Program-made: the position numbers and the translations under genes
DNA from: Bartonella florencae
Lineage (GTDB): Bacteria > Pseudomonadota > Alphaproteobacteria > Rhizobiales > Rhizobiaceae
Assembly (NCBI RefSeq): GCF_000312525.1
Contig: NZ_HE997452.1
Span: 447,160 to 511,159 of the forward strand
Direction of reading: 5' to 3'
DNA length: 64,000 nucleotides
The notes under the pieces: model-generated
What the model saw: the letters and a program-made list of their open reading frames with translations, nothing else
Database searches by the model: none
Told to the model about the DNA's origin: nothing
Shown here: positions 49,450-57,673 of the stretch, one piece after another
How the letters are laid out: every line of letters starts with the position of its first letter
Position numbering within the stretch: the stretch's first letter is position 1

Positions 49450-50112
49450 TTAATTTAATACATCAGCGAGTTTCTCTCCATCAATAGTAAAACCAGCGGC
49501 ATTTTTGCGAGAAAGCGCGGTGATTAACATGCCCATTTCGAGAATGACATTTTGTCGTGCACAGGTTATGCCGTTTTTGCACTGGCAGTTTTGAAATAGC
49601 CCATATCATCGGGAGTAAGCAGTACAATACCAAATCCTATAGAACTGGTTGGCTTACAGATTTCTTTTTCCAAAGCCTCAATGATCGTTAAACCATTACC
49701 GCTAGTATTTTGTAAAAGGTATGGTTCGAGCCAAAACTTCCGAAGAATAAATTCAAGTTGATCTAGGGCAATATGATCATGGACGTGAACGATAAAAATT
49801 TTTTAGGGGGGGATTCTGAGACATTAGAAGATGTTTTGGGAATGCTGGAAAGAATTATTTGGGCAGGAGTCGTTGATGTTTCTCCTAAATATGGAGTTAA
49901 ATCTTCTATGAGCTTTTGTTTTATATTTTTTTTGCCTTGAAAGACAATGTTTCCTGTTTTTTCATACCAATTAATGCTACATCCAGTAGTGGTTTTGATC
50001 TCATATGTTCTAGGGGATTTATGTGGTAGAGGTTTGGCTTCTATGCTTTGATATACACATTTGTAAATTATATTTTTAAGTTCTTCGAACGTTCCTCTGT
50101 ATCCATTTTTAT
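49450..50112 (-). pseudogene. Disrupted nucleotide-binding protein with TIR-like (CAP12/Pycsar-type) domain
   Basis: The minus strand carries a split gene. The N-terminal frame reads NGYRGTFEELKNIIYKCVY and NWYEKTGNIVFQGKKN. After a one-base shift at a6 (plus 49799-49804) the second frame reads KIFIVHVHDHIALDQLEFIL, LEPYLLQN, LTIIEALEK and FGIVLLTPDDMGYF, then hits TAA. After another shift, ARQNVILEMGMLITALSRKN follows. The motif order (FVVHGHD, LEP, TIIE, VLLTPDD, RQNVILEMG) matches the bacterial TIR-like nucleotide-binding family, which includes NAD-cleaving antiphage effectors. No start codon is visible in frame. It is therefore a defence-gene relic by inference. Confidence 0.75.
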
Positions 50113-50383
50113 GTCCCCTTCATATCTCTATCATTTGTTGTTGGTATTCATGACCAATATGAACAATGATGAGTTTCCCCAATCATAATGGCTTCTTTGT
50201 TATAAAACATTGAACTAGAAAGTTTTTATGGTTCTTCTCTCTCTCTCTTATGTAAAAAAGTGCTTGTTTTTTCATCCCCTTATGTCTGTCATTGTGTGTT
50301 CTCTATAGATCATATAGCGGTGTGTGTGGATTTTTATTAATGCTTTATTTATGAATTCTGCCCCCTCTATTACTTTCTCCATA

Positions 50384-51037
50384 TTATAAGGGCGCGCTTG
50401 CACATTTTTCGTGCATTTTTTTAAGAAGAGACAAGGGGTTGTCGGTTGCAAAGACGACTTCTTCCACGGCGATAAATTCACAGGCGGTCTTTAGCACCTC
50501 ATCAAAACTTGCAAAGTCGCTGCCTGCTTGAACAATGGCAGGGATTTCCATGATCTCTGCCCACCAACTTGCCAGTTGCAAATTGCGCGGGTGGGCATGG
50601 GGCTTTTTATCAGCGCCGAGTTTGCCAAATAGCAGATAGTCAATACCAGCTTCTCCCGCCACCATGGCACTATGGCGATTGCGAATATTGCCAAAGCCAA
50701 TGATCTTTTGGTCCTTTTTTTGATTGTATAATTGTTCAAGAGCGTTAAGATCACCCTCTATATGTAAGCCATCGGCTTTAATGCGCCCAACAATGCGGCT
50801 GTCACCAGCAATGAGTAGAGCAGCGCCATTGTTTTGAATCTCTTGCGCATAAATTTGCGCTTGTTTTTGTAAAAAAGCTTCATTCTCTTTAGAGTCATAA
50901 ACAATCACGCATGCAAAAGACTTTGTTTGTAAAATTTGCTGTAAAAAAGGCAGGGTGACAGCACGCCGAACGTCTAATGTTAAAACCAATTGAGGAAAAG
51001 AAAGCCGATCAACCGATTTGTTCTCTTGTTTTGTCAT
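50384..51037 (-). CDS. ThiE-like (thiamine-phosphate synthase family) protein
   Basis: This 217-residue TIM-barrel protein has ThiE-type landmarks in degenerate form: KADGLHIEGDL (usual DGVHLGQ), GFGNIRNRHSAMVAGEAGID (usual AxAGADYI) and YLLFGKLGADKKP (usual GPVFPT). The paralogue is common next to rhizobial genes annotated simply as thiamine monophosphate synthase. The deviations make canonical ThiE activity uncertain. Start ATG 51037, upstream and divergent from opgC. Confidence 0.8.
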   Translation of the reverse strand: MTKQENKSVDRLSFPQLVLTLDVRRAVTLPFLQQILQTKSFACVIVYDSKENEAFLQKQAQIYAQEIQNNGAALLIAGDSRIVGRIKADGLHIEGDLNALEQLYNQKKDQKIIGFGNIRNRHSAMVAGEAGIDYLLFGKLGADKKPHAHPRNLQLASWWAEIMEIPAIVQAGSDFASFDEVLKTACEFIAVEEVVFATDNPLSLLKKMHEKCASAPL

Positions 51038-51119
51038 GCAAAAATCCTCAATTCTTCAAGAAAGAAATTTGACTCTTATAATTAAAGCTTCATCTTATAA
51101 GGGTTTTTTACTAAAATAA

Positions 51120-52295
51120 ATGGCTGTTTTTATGATTTATAGGGCTTTATTTATGGGATTTCAGAGCATCGCTAACCATAATATGCATTCCTCTTATCGT
51201 GATACACGTATTGATGTTTTTCGTGCTTTAGCCTTGTTGACGATTTTCATCAACCATATTCCTGGAACGCTCTATGAGTTTATTACCCATAGAAATTTCG
51301 GCTTTTCTGATTCAGCAGAAGTGTTTGTTTTGCTTTCAGGAATTTCTCTTGGGCTTATTTTTCATGCGCGTTTACAGCAGAAGTCTTTTCCCTTCATTGT
51401 GCGTAAACTTTGGTATAGAGCCTTTCAGCTTTATAGCGCATATCTTTTTACCACCTTTGTTACTTTAAGCCTTTTTTTTACCGCCTTTTTATTATGGAGA
51501 ACAGAAACACTGTTATCGATGAACAATATAAGGCTCTTTGTTACACAGCCGCTCACAGCATTTTTTAGCACTTTAAGTTTGGGGCACCAATTGGGCTATA
51601 ATAATATTCTGCCGCTTTATATGGTTTTGATGCTGTTTGCACCTTTTGCCCTTTATTGCAGCTGTAAACATAAAGGATTACTGTTTTTGGGGTCGTTTAT
51701 GCTCTATCTGATCTGCGGATTTTATGAAATTGCGCCCCCTTCTTATCCCATACAGGGACAGTGGTTTTTAAATCCTTTGTCTTGGCAATTGTTGTTTGTC
51801 ATAGGGTTGATTTCCACTTTATCTCTCAAACAAGGAAAAACTATCCCTTTTCAGACTTTTTTCGTTGTTTTGGCAGCTTTCTATCTTGTGTTGTCCTTGT
51901 TGTGGGTGCGTTTGAATTGGTGGGGCGTTTTGGGCTGGCTTGGCTGGTCTTCTCCGTTGCTGAATTTTAATAAAAGCTTTTTGAGTTTGCCACGCTTGTT
52001 CCATATTCTTGCATTGGCAACCGTTATCCTTTGTTTGCCGCGCTTACATAATTGGTTTTATGTCTCCAAGAAAAATCCCTTAGCAATTTTAGGCAAACAT
52101 AGTCTTCCCGTCTTTGTAACAGGCACTGTTTTCGCTATGTTTGGACAAATTTTAAAAACAGTGATGACAGCAACCTTTTTTTCCGATAGCCTCTTGATCA
52201 TAAGTGGTATTGCTCTGCAATTTGGTATCGCCTATTATTGGGAAAGGCGTCGAACTGTGCAGCGGCTTTCTTCAAGCAGATCTTTCTGTTCTTAA
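51120..52295 (+). CDS. opgC: OpgC-family membrane acyltransferase-like protein
   Basis: This 391-residue integral membrane protein has about ten hydrophobic segments. The N-terminus shows RDTRIDVFRALALLTIFINH and FGFSDSAEVFVLLSGISLGL, the signature of the OpgC group, which succinylates periplasmic glucans in relatives. Several ATG codons (51120, 51132, 51153, 51183) could start it. MHSSYRDTRID at 51183 keeps all family sequence. Without the glucan synthase genes in view the substrate is inferred only. Confidence 0.85.
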   Translation: MAVFMIYRALFMGFQSIANHNMHSSYRDTRIDVFRALALLTIFINHIPGTLYEFITHRNFGFSDSAEVFVLLSGISLGLIFHARLQQKSFPFIVRKLWYRAFQLYSAYLFTTFVTLSLFFTAFLLWRTETLLSMNNIRLFVTQPLTAFFSTLSLGHQLGYNNILPLYMVLMLFAPFALYCSCKHKGLLFLGSFMLYLICGFYEIAPPSYPIQGQWFLNPLSWQLLFVIGLISTLSLKQGKTIPFQTFFVVLAAFYLVLSLLWVRLNWWGVLGWLGWSSPLLNFNKSFLSLPRLFHILALATVILCLPRLHNWFYVSKKNPLAILGKHSLPVFVTGTVFAMFGQILKTVMTATFFSDSLLIISGIALQFGIAYYWERRRTVQRLSSSRSFCS

Positions 52296-52492
52296 CGCTT
52301 ATGCTTTTGAGACGTTAACCTTAGTATCAGAAGCGCGTTGCACGAAAGTTTTAAAAGAGGTACTCAGTGTAAAAAAAGCATTCTATACAACGAGATTAAA
52401 GAAACTTTTTGAGATCAAGAAACTTTTTAATTGTCATTTCGTTGAATGTCGTAATCTTTATGCTGATATTTGGAGTATTGGAGTATAAAAGC

Positions 52493-53011
52493 GTGAGCGT
52501 ACATAAACGTCCCTATGATGAACCCATTATCATGATCGAGCATGATGCTTTTGAAAATGCTTTTAACCGCCTTTATGAAGAAACAATGGCGTTGATTGAA
52601 GAAACAGCTCATTATATCGATACAGAAGGCAAATATACTGCCCGTTCTCTCTCAACAGAAATTTCTGCAATCTATGCAAAAGAAGCTATGTATTTAAGTA
52701 CAAGATTGATGCAAATCGCTTCTCAATTGCTCCTTCTTCGTGCAGAGCGTGAAGGTGAAATGACACCAGAACAAATAAAAAAAGAAATCGCCAAAATATC
52801 GCTCCATACACCAACTTTGCAATTAGAAAATCCTCATTGGCAAGAGTTGCCAGAAGTTTTCCGCTACTTTGTTGCGCGTTCTCTTCGTCTGGAAGCGCGT
52901 ATACAATATATGCGCATCGGCAAGCCAGATGATGATGCTGATGTTTTGGAAGAAGGTAATCCGGTGGGCAAACAAATCGAATTGCTCAATACAGCATTTA
53001 AGCGTTCTTAA
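52493..53011 (+). CDS. rcdA: RcdA/DUF1465 family, CtrA-degradation adaptor
   Basis: This 172-residue helical protein has the family segments AFNRLYEETMALIEETAHYI, YAKEAMYLSTRLMQIASQLL and LPEVFRYFVARSLRLEARIQ. In Caulobacter RcdA is an adaptor that delivers the cell-cycle regulator CtrA and other substrates to ClpXP with CpdR and PopA. I start at GTG 52493, eight bases after GGAG. The longer frame would add a hydrophobic N-terminus not seen in the family. Neighbours do not form an obvious operon. Confidence 0.85.
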   Translation: MSVHKRPYDEPIIMIEHDAFENAFNRLYEETMALIEETAHYIDTEGKYTARSLSTEISAIYAKEAMYLSTRLMQIASQLLLLRAEREGEMTPEQIKKEIAKISLHTPTLQLENPHWQELPEVFRYFVARSLRLEARIQYMRIGKPDDDADVLEEGNPVGKQIELLNTAFKRS

Positions 53012-53192
53012 GAAGTTTTTTGGGAAAATTTGTTGGGAAAATTTGTCTGCCTCTTGGTCATTTCTTTGCTATGTGCGCATTTCTTGAGAGGCACTTTCAT
53101 CCATTTTTGCTTCCTTTTGCTGGCTGGCGGCTTTGTTCTCTTTGCCTTTTCATCTCTTTTAAAGCACGGAAAAACTCTATAGACTGGAAATT

Positions 53193-53702
53193 ATGGCAGA
53201 GACGATTCGTATTATAGGCATTGATCCGGGACTACGGCGTACAGGGTGGGGCGTTATCGATCTCTCCGGTAATCGCTTTCAATTCGTTGCTGCAGGGACG
53301 GTTCCTTCTGATGTACGCCGTGACCTTGCTTCCAGATTATGCCAGCTTTACAGTGGACTTTCAGAGATTGTCCATCAATTTATGCCCCATGAAGCCGCTG
53401 TGGAACATGTGTTTGTCAATAAAGATGCTACGGCAACTCTCAAACTTGGACAAGCGCGCGCTATCGCTCTGCTGGTTCCTGCACAAGCAAATCTCCCCGT
53501 TTTTGAATATGCTCCCAATAAAGTCAAAAAATCGGTTATTGGGGTTGGACACGGCGATAAAGAACAAATTCACATGATGGTAAAAGTTCTACTGCCACGC
53601 GCTGAATTTGATAGCAGCGATGCAGCAGATGCTTTGGCACTTGCTTTATGCCACAGTATGCATCGCACCAGTCTTTCTCATCGTTTAAAGGTCATGGCAT
53701 GA
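53193..53702 (+). CDS. ruvC: Holliday junction endonuclease RuvC
   Basis: This 169-residue dimeric nuclease resolves Holliday junctions. The acidic active site is seen in [18 protein letters not shown] (Asp near residue 10), the middle Glu in [20 protein letters not shown], and the C-terminal Asp pair in [16 protein letters not shown]. It heads ruvC-ruvA-ruvB. A decayed copy of its 3' end lies between it and ruvA, widening the gap to 199 bases. Confidence 0.96.
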   Translation: MAETIRIIGIDPGLRRTGWGVIDLSGNRFQFVAAGTVPSDVRRDLASRLCQLYSGLSEIVHQFMPHEAAVEHVFVNKDATATLKLGQARAIALLVPAQANLPVFEYAPNKVKKSVIGVGHGDKEQIHMMVKVLLPRAEFDSSDAADALALALCHSMHRTSLSHRLKVMA

Positions 53703-53739
53703 GTGGCACATTACAAAGTCTTTTTCAATACAACTTTGC

Positions 53740-53855
53740 AAGCTCTCTATTATGATGGTAAAAACTTTGCTGCTATGGGCTGAATTTTATAACCGTGATG
53801 GGGTGAATGCTTTGGCACTTGTTCTCTGTCCACGTGTGCATGGTGGGAGCACCAA
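53740..53855 (+). pseudogene. Decayed copy of the ruvC 3' end
   Basis: Anchors against parent 53570-53675 are atgatggtaaaa (both), gctgaattt (both), and gcagatgctttggcacttg against gtgaatgctttggcacttg. Then gctttatgccacagtatgcat matches gttctctgtccacgtgtgcat. Frames are broken. It sits inside the ruv operon without interrupting a gene. Confidence 0.85.
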
Positions 53856-53901
53856 TAAATCTTATTATGTATAAAGGTTGCGATATGATCGGGATTACAG
53901 C

Positions 53902-54519
53902 ATGATTGGAAAATTAAAAGGTACCCTTGAACATATCTTTAATGATCATATCCTTGTGGATGTTCATGGGGTGGGCTATGTGGTTTTTGTGTCAAATCGG
54001 TTGCATTCTTCTTTACCAGCTGTTGGCGAGCCGTTGAGCCTTTTTATCGAAACCCATGTGCGTGAAGATGCTCTTCGCCTTTTTGGTTTTGCAACAAGAG
54101 CTGAACAAGAGTGGTTTTGCATGCTGCAAAATGTTCCTGGGGTCGGTGCTAAGGTGGCTTTGGCAATTTTGGGCACTTTATCGCCAGATGAACTGGCACA
54201 AGCAATTGCCCTCAATGATGTTGCCATGATGAGTCGTGCTCCAGGCGTTGGTAAAAAAGTCAGTGAGAGAATTGTCCGCGAACTGAAAAGCAAAGCTTTG
54301 CCTTTTAATGAAAATGCACTTCGGAGTCCTGCACTTCCTCCTTTGGAGGTGAGCAATCAACCTACAAATGAAGCACTTTCTGCTTTGCTCAAACTTGGTT
54401 TTGAACGAGAACAAGCAGCGCGTGCTCTTGCTTTGGCTATGAACGCTCTTGAAGGGGAAACGGTCTCTTCCGCACTGCTTATTCGCCATAGTCTTAAATT
54501 GCTTTCTCCTCCTACTTGA
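53902..54519 (+). CDS. ruvA: Holliday junction DNA-binding protein RuvA
   Basis: This 205-residue protein forms the tetramer that holds the Holliday junction for RuvB. It begins [13 protein letters not shown] and contains the helix-hairpin-helix segments [18 protein letters not shown] and [19 protein letters not shown]-terminal RuvB-binding domain follows ([19 protein letters not shown]). ATG 53902 matches the family start. Eight upstream residues of the open frame are not conserved. It is 13 bases before ruvB. Confidence 0.96.
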   Translation: MIGKLKGTLEHIFNDHILVDVHGVGYVVFVSNRLHSSLPAVGEPLSLFIETHVREDALRLFGFATRAEQEWFCMLQNVPGVGAKVALAILGTLSPDELAQAIALNDVAMMSRAPGVGKKVSERIVRELKSKALPFNENALRSPALPPLEVSNQPTNEALSALLKLGFEREQAARALALAMNALEGETVSSALLIRHSLKLLSPPT

Positions 54520-54532
54520 ATAAAAGGTTACA

Positions 54533-55624
54533 ATGCATAAAGATGAAGATCAACGCCTTTTGGGTGCCGCTTCCTTGCCGAACGATCCAGATCGTTCCTT
54601 AAGACCACAAGTGCTCGATGACTTTATTGGGCAAGAGGCAGCGCGGGCCAATTTAAAAATATTTATTGAAGCTGCTAAAGCACGCCAAGAAGCACTCGAT
54701 CATGTTTTGTTTGTTGGACCACCCGGTTTAGGAAAAACCACGCTCTCACAAATTATGGCCAAAGAATTAGGGGTTAATTTTCGCTCTACCTCAGGACCGG
54801 TTATTGCCAAAGCAGGAGATTTAGCAGCTCTTTTGACCAATTTAGAAGAACGCGATGTGCTTTTTATTGATGAAATTCATCGCTTAAATCCGGCAATTGA
54901 AGAAATTCTTTATCCAGCTATGGAGGATTATCAACTGGACCTCATCATTGGGGAGGGACCTGCCGCGCGCTCGGTGAAAATTGATCTTGCAAAATTTACC
55001 TTGGTTGCTGCAACCACACGTTTGGGGCTTTTAACCACACCATTGCGGGACCGTTTTGGCATTCCAATCCGTCTCAATTTTTATACTATAGAAGAATTGG
55101 AATATATCGTTCAACGCAATGCGCGGCTTTTTTCCGTACAGATTAGTGAGGATGGTGCCCATGAAATTGCCCGCCGAGCACGCGGGACGCCGCGAATTGC
55201 CGGACGACTTTTACGGCGGGTGTGCGATTTTGCACTGGTGAGACGGGCAGAAAAAATTGACTGTAAAGTCGCCGATGAAGCACTTTCGCGCCTTGAAGTG
55301 GATCATCTTGGTCTCGATCCACTTGATCGTCGCTATTTGTTGCTCATTGCCGAAACTTTTTTAGGCGGACCCGTGGGCATTGAAACCATGGCTGCTGCTC
55401 TCTCAGAACCGCGTGATGCTCTTGAAGATATTGTTGAACCCTATCTTCTCCAACAAGGTTTTATACAGCGTACCGCCCGTGGGCGAATGCTGACAGAAAA
55501 AGCTTGGAGCCATCTAGCACTTGCTCCTCCTCCTGCTCAGATTGCACCACAAAAACGTGCACAATTGTTTGATGTAAAGGAAAATTCAACTCAGGCAACT
55601 TTATGGGATGGGGAAGAGGATTAA
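54533..55624 (+). CDS. ruvB: Holliday junction helicase RuvB
   Basis: This 363-residue AAA+ motor drives branch migration. [20 protein letters not shown], Walker [12 protein letters not shown], Walker [17 protein letters not shown], sensor [20 protein letters not shown] and arginine finger [13 protein letters not shown] are all present. The C-terminal winged helix ends in [13 protein letters not shown]. The normal length and tight ruvA spacing support an intact operon. Confidence 0.97.
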   Translation: MHKDEDQRLLGAASLPNDPDRSLRPQVLDDFIGQEAARANLKIFIEAAKARQEALDHVLFVGPPGLGKTTLSQIMAKELGVNFRSTSGPVIAKAGDLAALLTNLEERDVLFIDEIHRLNPAIEEILYPAMEDYQLDLIIGEGPAARSVKIDLAKFTLVAATTRLGLLTTPLRDRFGIPIRLNFYTIEELEYIVQRNARLFSVQISEDGAHEIARRARGTPRIAGRLLRRVCDFALVRRAEKIDCKVADEALSRLEVDHLGLDPLDRRYLLLIAETFLGGPVGIETMAAALSEPRDALEDIVEPYLLQQGFIQRTARGRMLTEKAWSHLALAPPPAQIAPQKRAQLFDVKENSTQATLWDGEED

Positions 55625-55841
55625 AATATCTTCTTTTAAACACAAACCGTAAAATAGCTTCATCTCTTTAAAATGGGGAGATTTATATCTGTAATGAGGA
55701 GATGTCTATAAGCAAAGCTCTACAGAAAAAATTTGGGGTAGTGAGAACTTTATGCTGTCACTTCCACTCTTTTACCACAAAGGCGCTGTCAACTGCTCGA
55801 TAGATAACTTTAGACTTTAAACAATTTTATAGGATGGGCAG

Positions 55842-56282
55842 ATGACTGGAACAAACTCTTCTAAATACAACCATACAAATGGTTTTCATGATTTGCAACT
55901 GCGGGTTTATGTGGCCGATACAGATTTTTCTGGGGTGGTGTATCATGCACGCTATCTGGAGTTTTTTGAACGTGGACGTTCAGAGTTTTTACGCAATACA
56001 GGTTTTAATAACAAGATGTTGGCATCAGGTGTGGAGGGCGAAAAATTGTTTTTTGTTGTTCGTAACATGGATATCAATTTTTCACGACCAGCACAAATCG
56101 ATCATCTGTTAACAATTAGAACACGTATCAATCGTGTCCAAGGGGCACGTTTTGTTATGGAGCAATATATTCTCCATGAGGAGAGGGTATTGGTAACAGC
56201 AAAAGTGGAAATTGCTCTCATTAATGAAACAGGAAAACCGCGCCGTTTGCCCAAAGGACTTTTTTCAGCAATTGCGCTTTAA
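55842..56282 (+). CDS. ybgC: Tol-Pal system acyl-CoA thioesterase YbgC
   Basis: This 146-residue hot-dog-fold thioesterase has the active-site segment YVADTDFSGVVYHARYLEFF (catalytic Asp) followed by ERGRSEFLR. It is the customary first gene of the tol-pal cluster, and here it lies between ruvB and tolQ. It acts on short acyl-CoA or acyl-carrier thioesters in other bacteria. Its role in Tol function is unclear. Confidence 0.94.
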   Translation: MTGTNSSKYNHTNGFHDLQLRVYVADTDFSGVVYHARYLEFFERGRSEFLRNTGFNNKMLASGVEGEKLFFVVRNMDINFSRPAQIDHLLTIRTRINRVQGARFVMEQYILHEERVLVTAKVEIALINETGKPRRLPKGLFSAIAL

Positions 56283-56436
56283 AGCTTTAAAATTTGTACT
56301 TTCGTTAAAAGAATAATATTGTATGGACGTTTTGGTTAAAGAGAGGATGAAATTATTTTTGTAAATTTAGAAACTATAAAACAATCTGTTTTATTCCATT
56401 TAATAAATAAACCTTGTCGTTTAGAGGAACCAAATT

Positions 56437-57150
56437 ATGCCGCAGGTAGAACTCACAAATCCAGAGATAATTGGAATATTGCATTTGTTTATGCAGGCGG
56501 GTTTCGTCGTTAAAATTGTGATGATTTTGTTGCTACTGGCCTCTGTATGGAGCTGGGCAATTATTTTTGATAAAATCTTTACCTATCGGAGAATACGGCG
56601 TGAAATAAAAAAATTTGAACGCACCTTTTGGTCTGGAAAGGCGCTAGAAGATCTTTACGCAGAATGTAAAAGCCAGCGTACCAATAGTATATCAGCCGTT
56701 TTTATGGCTGCTATGGCGGAGTGGAAAAAATCCCTTGAAAAAGGAATTCATACATCAACAAGTTTGCAAAGTAGAATTGATAAAGCAATGGATTTGACCT
56801 TGGGGCGGGAGGGCGAAAAAATAGAATCAAAGCTAAGCTTCCTTGCAACCCTTGGATCGGCTGGACCTTTTATCGGTCTTTTCGGTACAGTTGTTGGTAT
56901 TATGGGGTCGTTCCTTTCTATTTCAGCTTCTCAAAATACTTCGCTGGCAATTGTCGCGCCAGGTATTGCCGAAGCACTTTTGGCAACCGCTATCGGTTTG
57001 TTTGCAGCAATTCCTGCCGTTATTGCCTATAACAAATTGATCAATGAAAGTGCACGAATTATTGCACAAATAGAAAATTTTGCCGATGAATTTTCAACAA
57101 TTGTCTCACGGCGTATTGATGAAACACGTACAGCTAATTCAGCATCATAA
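56437..57150 (+). CDS. tolQ: Tol-Pal system proton channel subunit TolQ
   Basis: This 237-residue inner-membrane protein has three membrane segments: near residues 20-40 (AGFVVKIVMILLLLASVWSW), 135-155 (LATLGSAGPFIGLFGTVVGI) and 165-195 (VAPGIAEALLATAIGLFAAI). It pairs with TolR to use the proton gradient for outer-membrane constriction at division. It precedes tolR by 11 bases. Confidence 0.96.
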   Translation: MPQVELTNPEIIGILHLFMQAGFVVKIVMILLLLASVWSWAIIFDKIFTYRRIRREIKKFERTFWSGKALEDLYAECKSQRTNSISAVFMAAMAEWKKSLEKGIHTSTSLQSRIDKAMDLTLGREGEKIESKLSFLATLGSAGPFIGLFGTVVGIMGSFLSISASQNTSLAIVAPGIAEALLATAIGLFAAIPAVIAYNKLINESARIIAQIENFADEFSTIVSRRIDETRTANSAS

Positions 57151-57161
57151 GGGGAGTATTT

Positions 57162-57611
57162 ATGGGCGTTTCTGTTGCTTCTTCTGGAAAAAAAACACGC
57201 AGACGGCACTATTCGCGCGGTCAATTGATGAGCGAGATTAATGTCACACCCTTTGTGGATGTTATGTTGGTGTTGCTCATTATTTTTATGGTCTCTGCGC
57301 CACTTTTGGTTAATGGGGTTCCCCTCGATTTGCCACATAGTCAAGCCGGTCCTGTGCAAACGCAGCAACCTCCACTTACCGTTTCACTCGATGCGCAGGG
57401 GCGTTTTGCCATTAATCAAGATTATTACGACACGTCGGAAGCTTTGATTGCACAACTTAAAAGCCAATTCGAAAAAGAGCCTGCACAAAAAAAACAACGT
57501 ATTTTTGTACGTGCTGCTAAAACTGTTGAATATCAACAGGTGTTAAAGCTGCTTGCTGATATTCAAAAAGCAGGTTTTTCACAAGTTGCTTTAGCAAGTC
57601 TTGCACAATAA
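57162..57611 (+). CDS. tolR: Tol-Pal system protein TolR
   Basis: This 149-residue ExbD-like protein has one membrane helix (INVTPFVDVMLVLLIIFMVS) carrying the conserved proton-path Asp. Its periplasmic domain ends in ILQ-type sequence, DIQKAGFSQVALASL. A purine-rich site, aagggg, precedes ATG 57162. It is the third gene of ybgC-tolQRA. Confidence 0.96.
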   Translation: MGVSVASSGKKTRRRHYSRGQLMSEINVTPFVDVMLVLLIIFMVSAPLLVNGVPLDLPHSQAGPVQTQQPPLTVSLDAQGRFAINQDYYDTSEALIAQLKSQFEKEPAQKKQRIFVRAAKTVEYQQVLKLLADIQKAGFSQVALASLAQ

Positions 57612-57673
57612 AGATTGATGATAATCCGTCACATGTTGTATGCAAAACAATAGAGAGTGATTAAAAATAAAAA

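Noticed and set aside
49719..49740. tRNA T-arm-like phrase ggttcgagcc
   Set aside because: No matching acceptor or anticodon arms in the flanks. It lies within the TIR-like relic.
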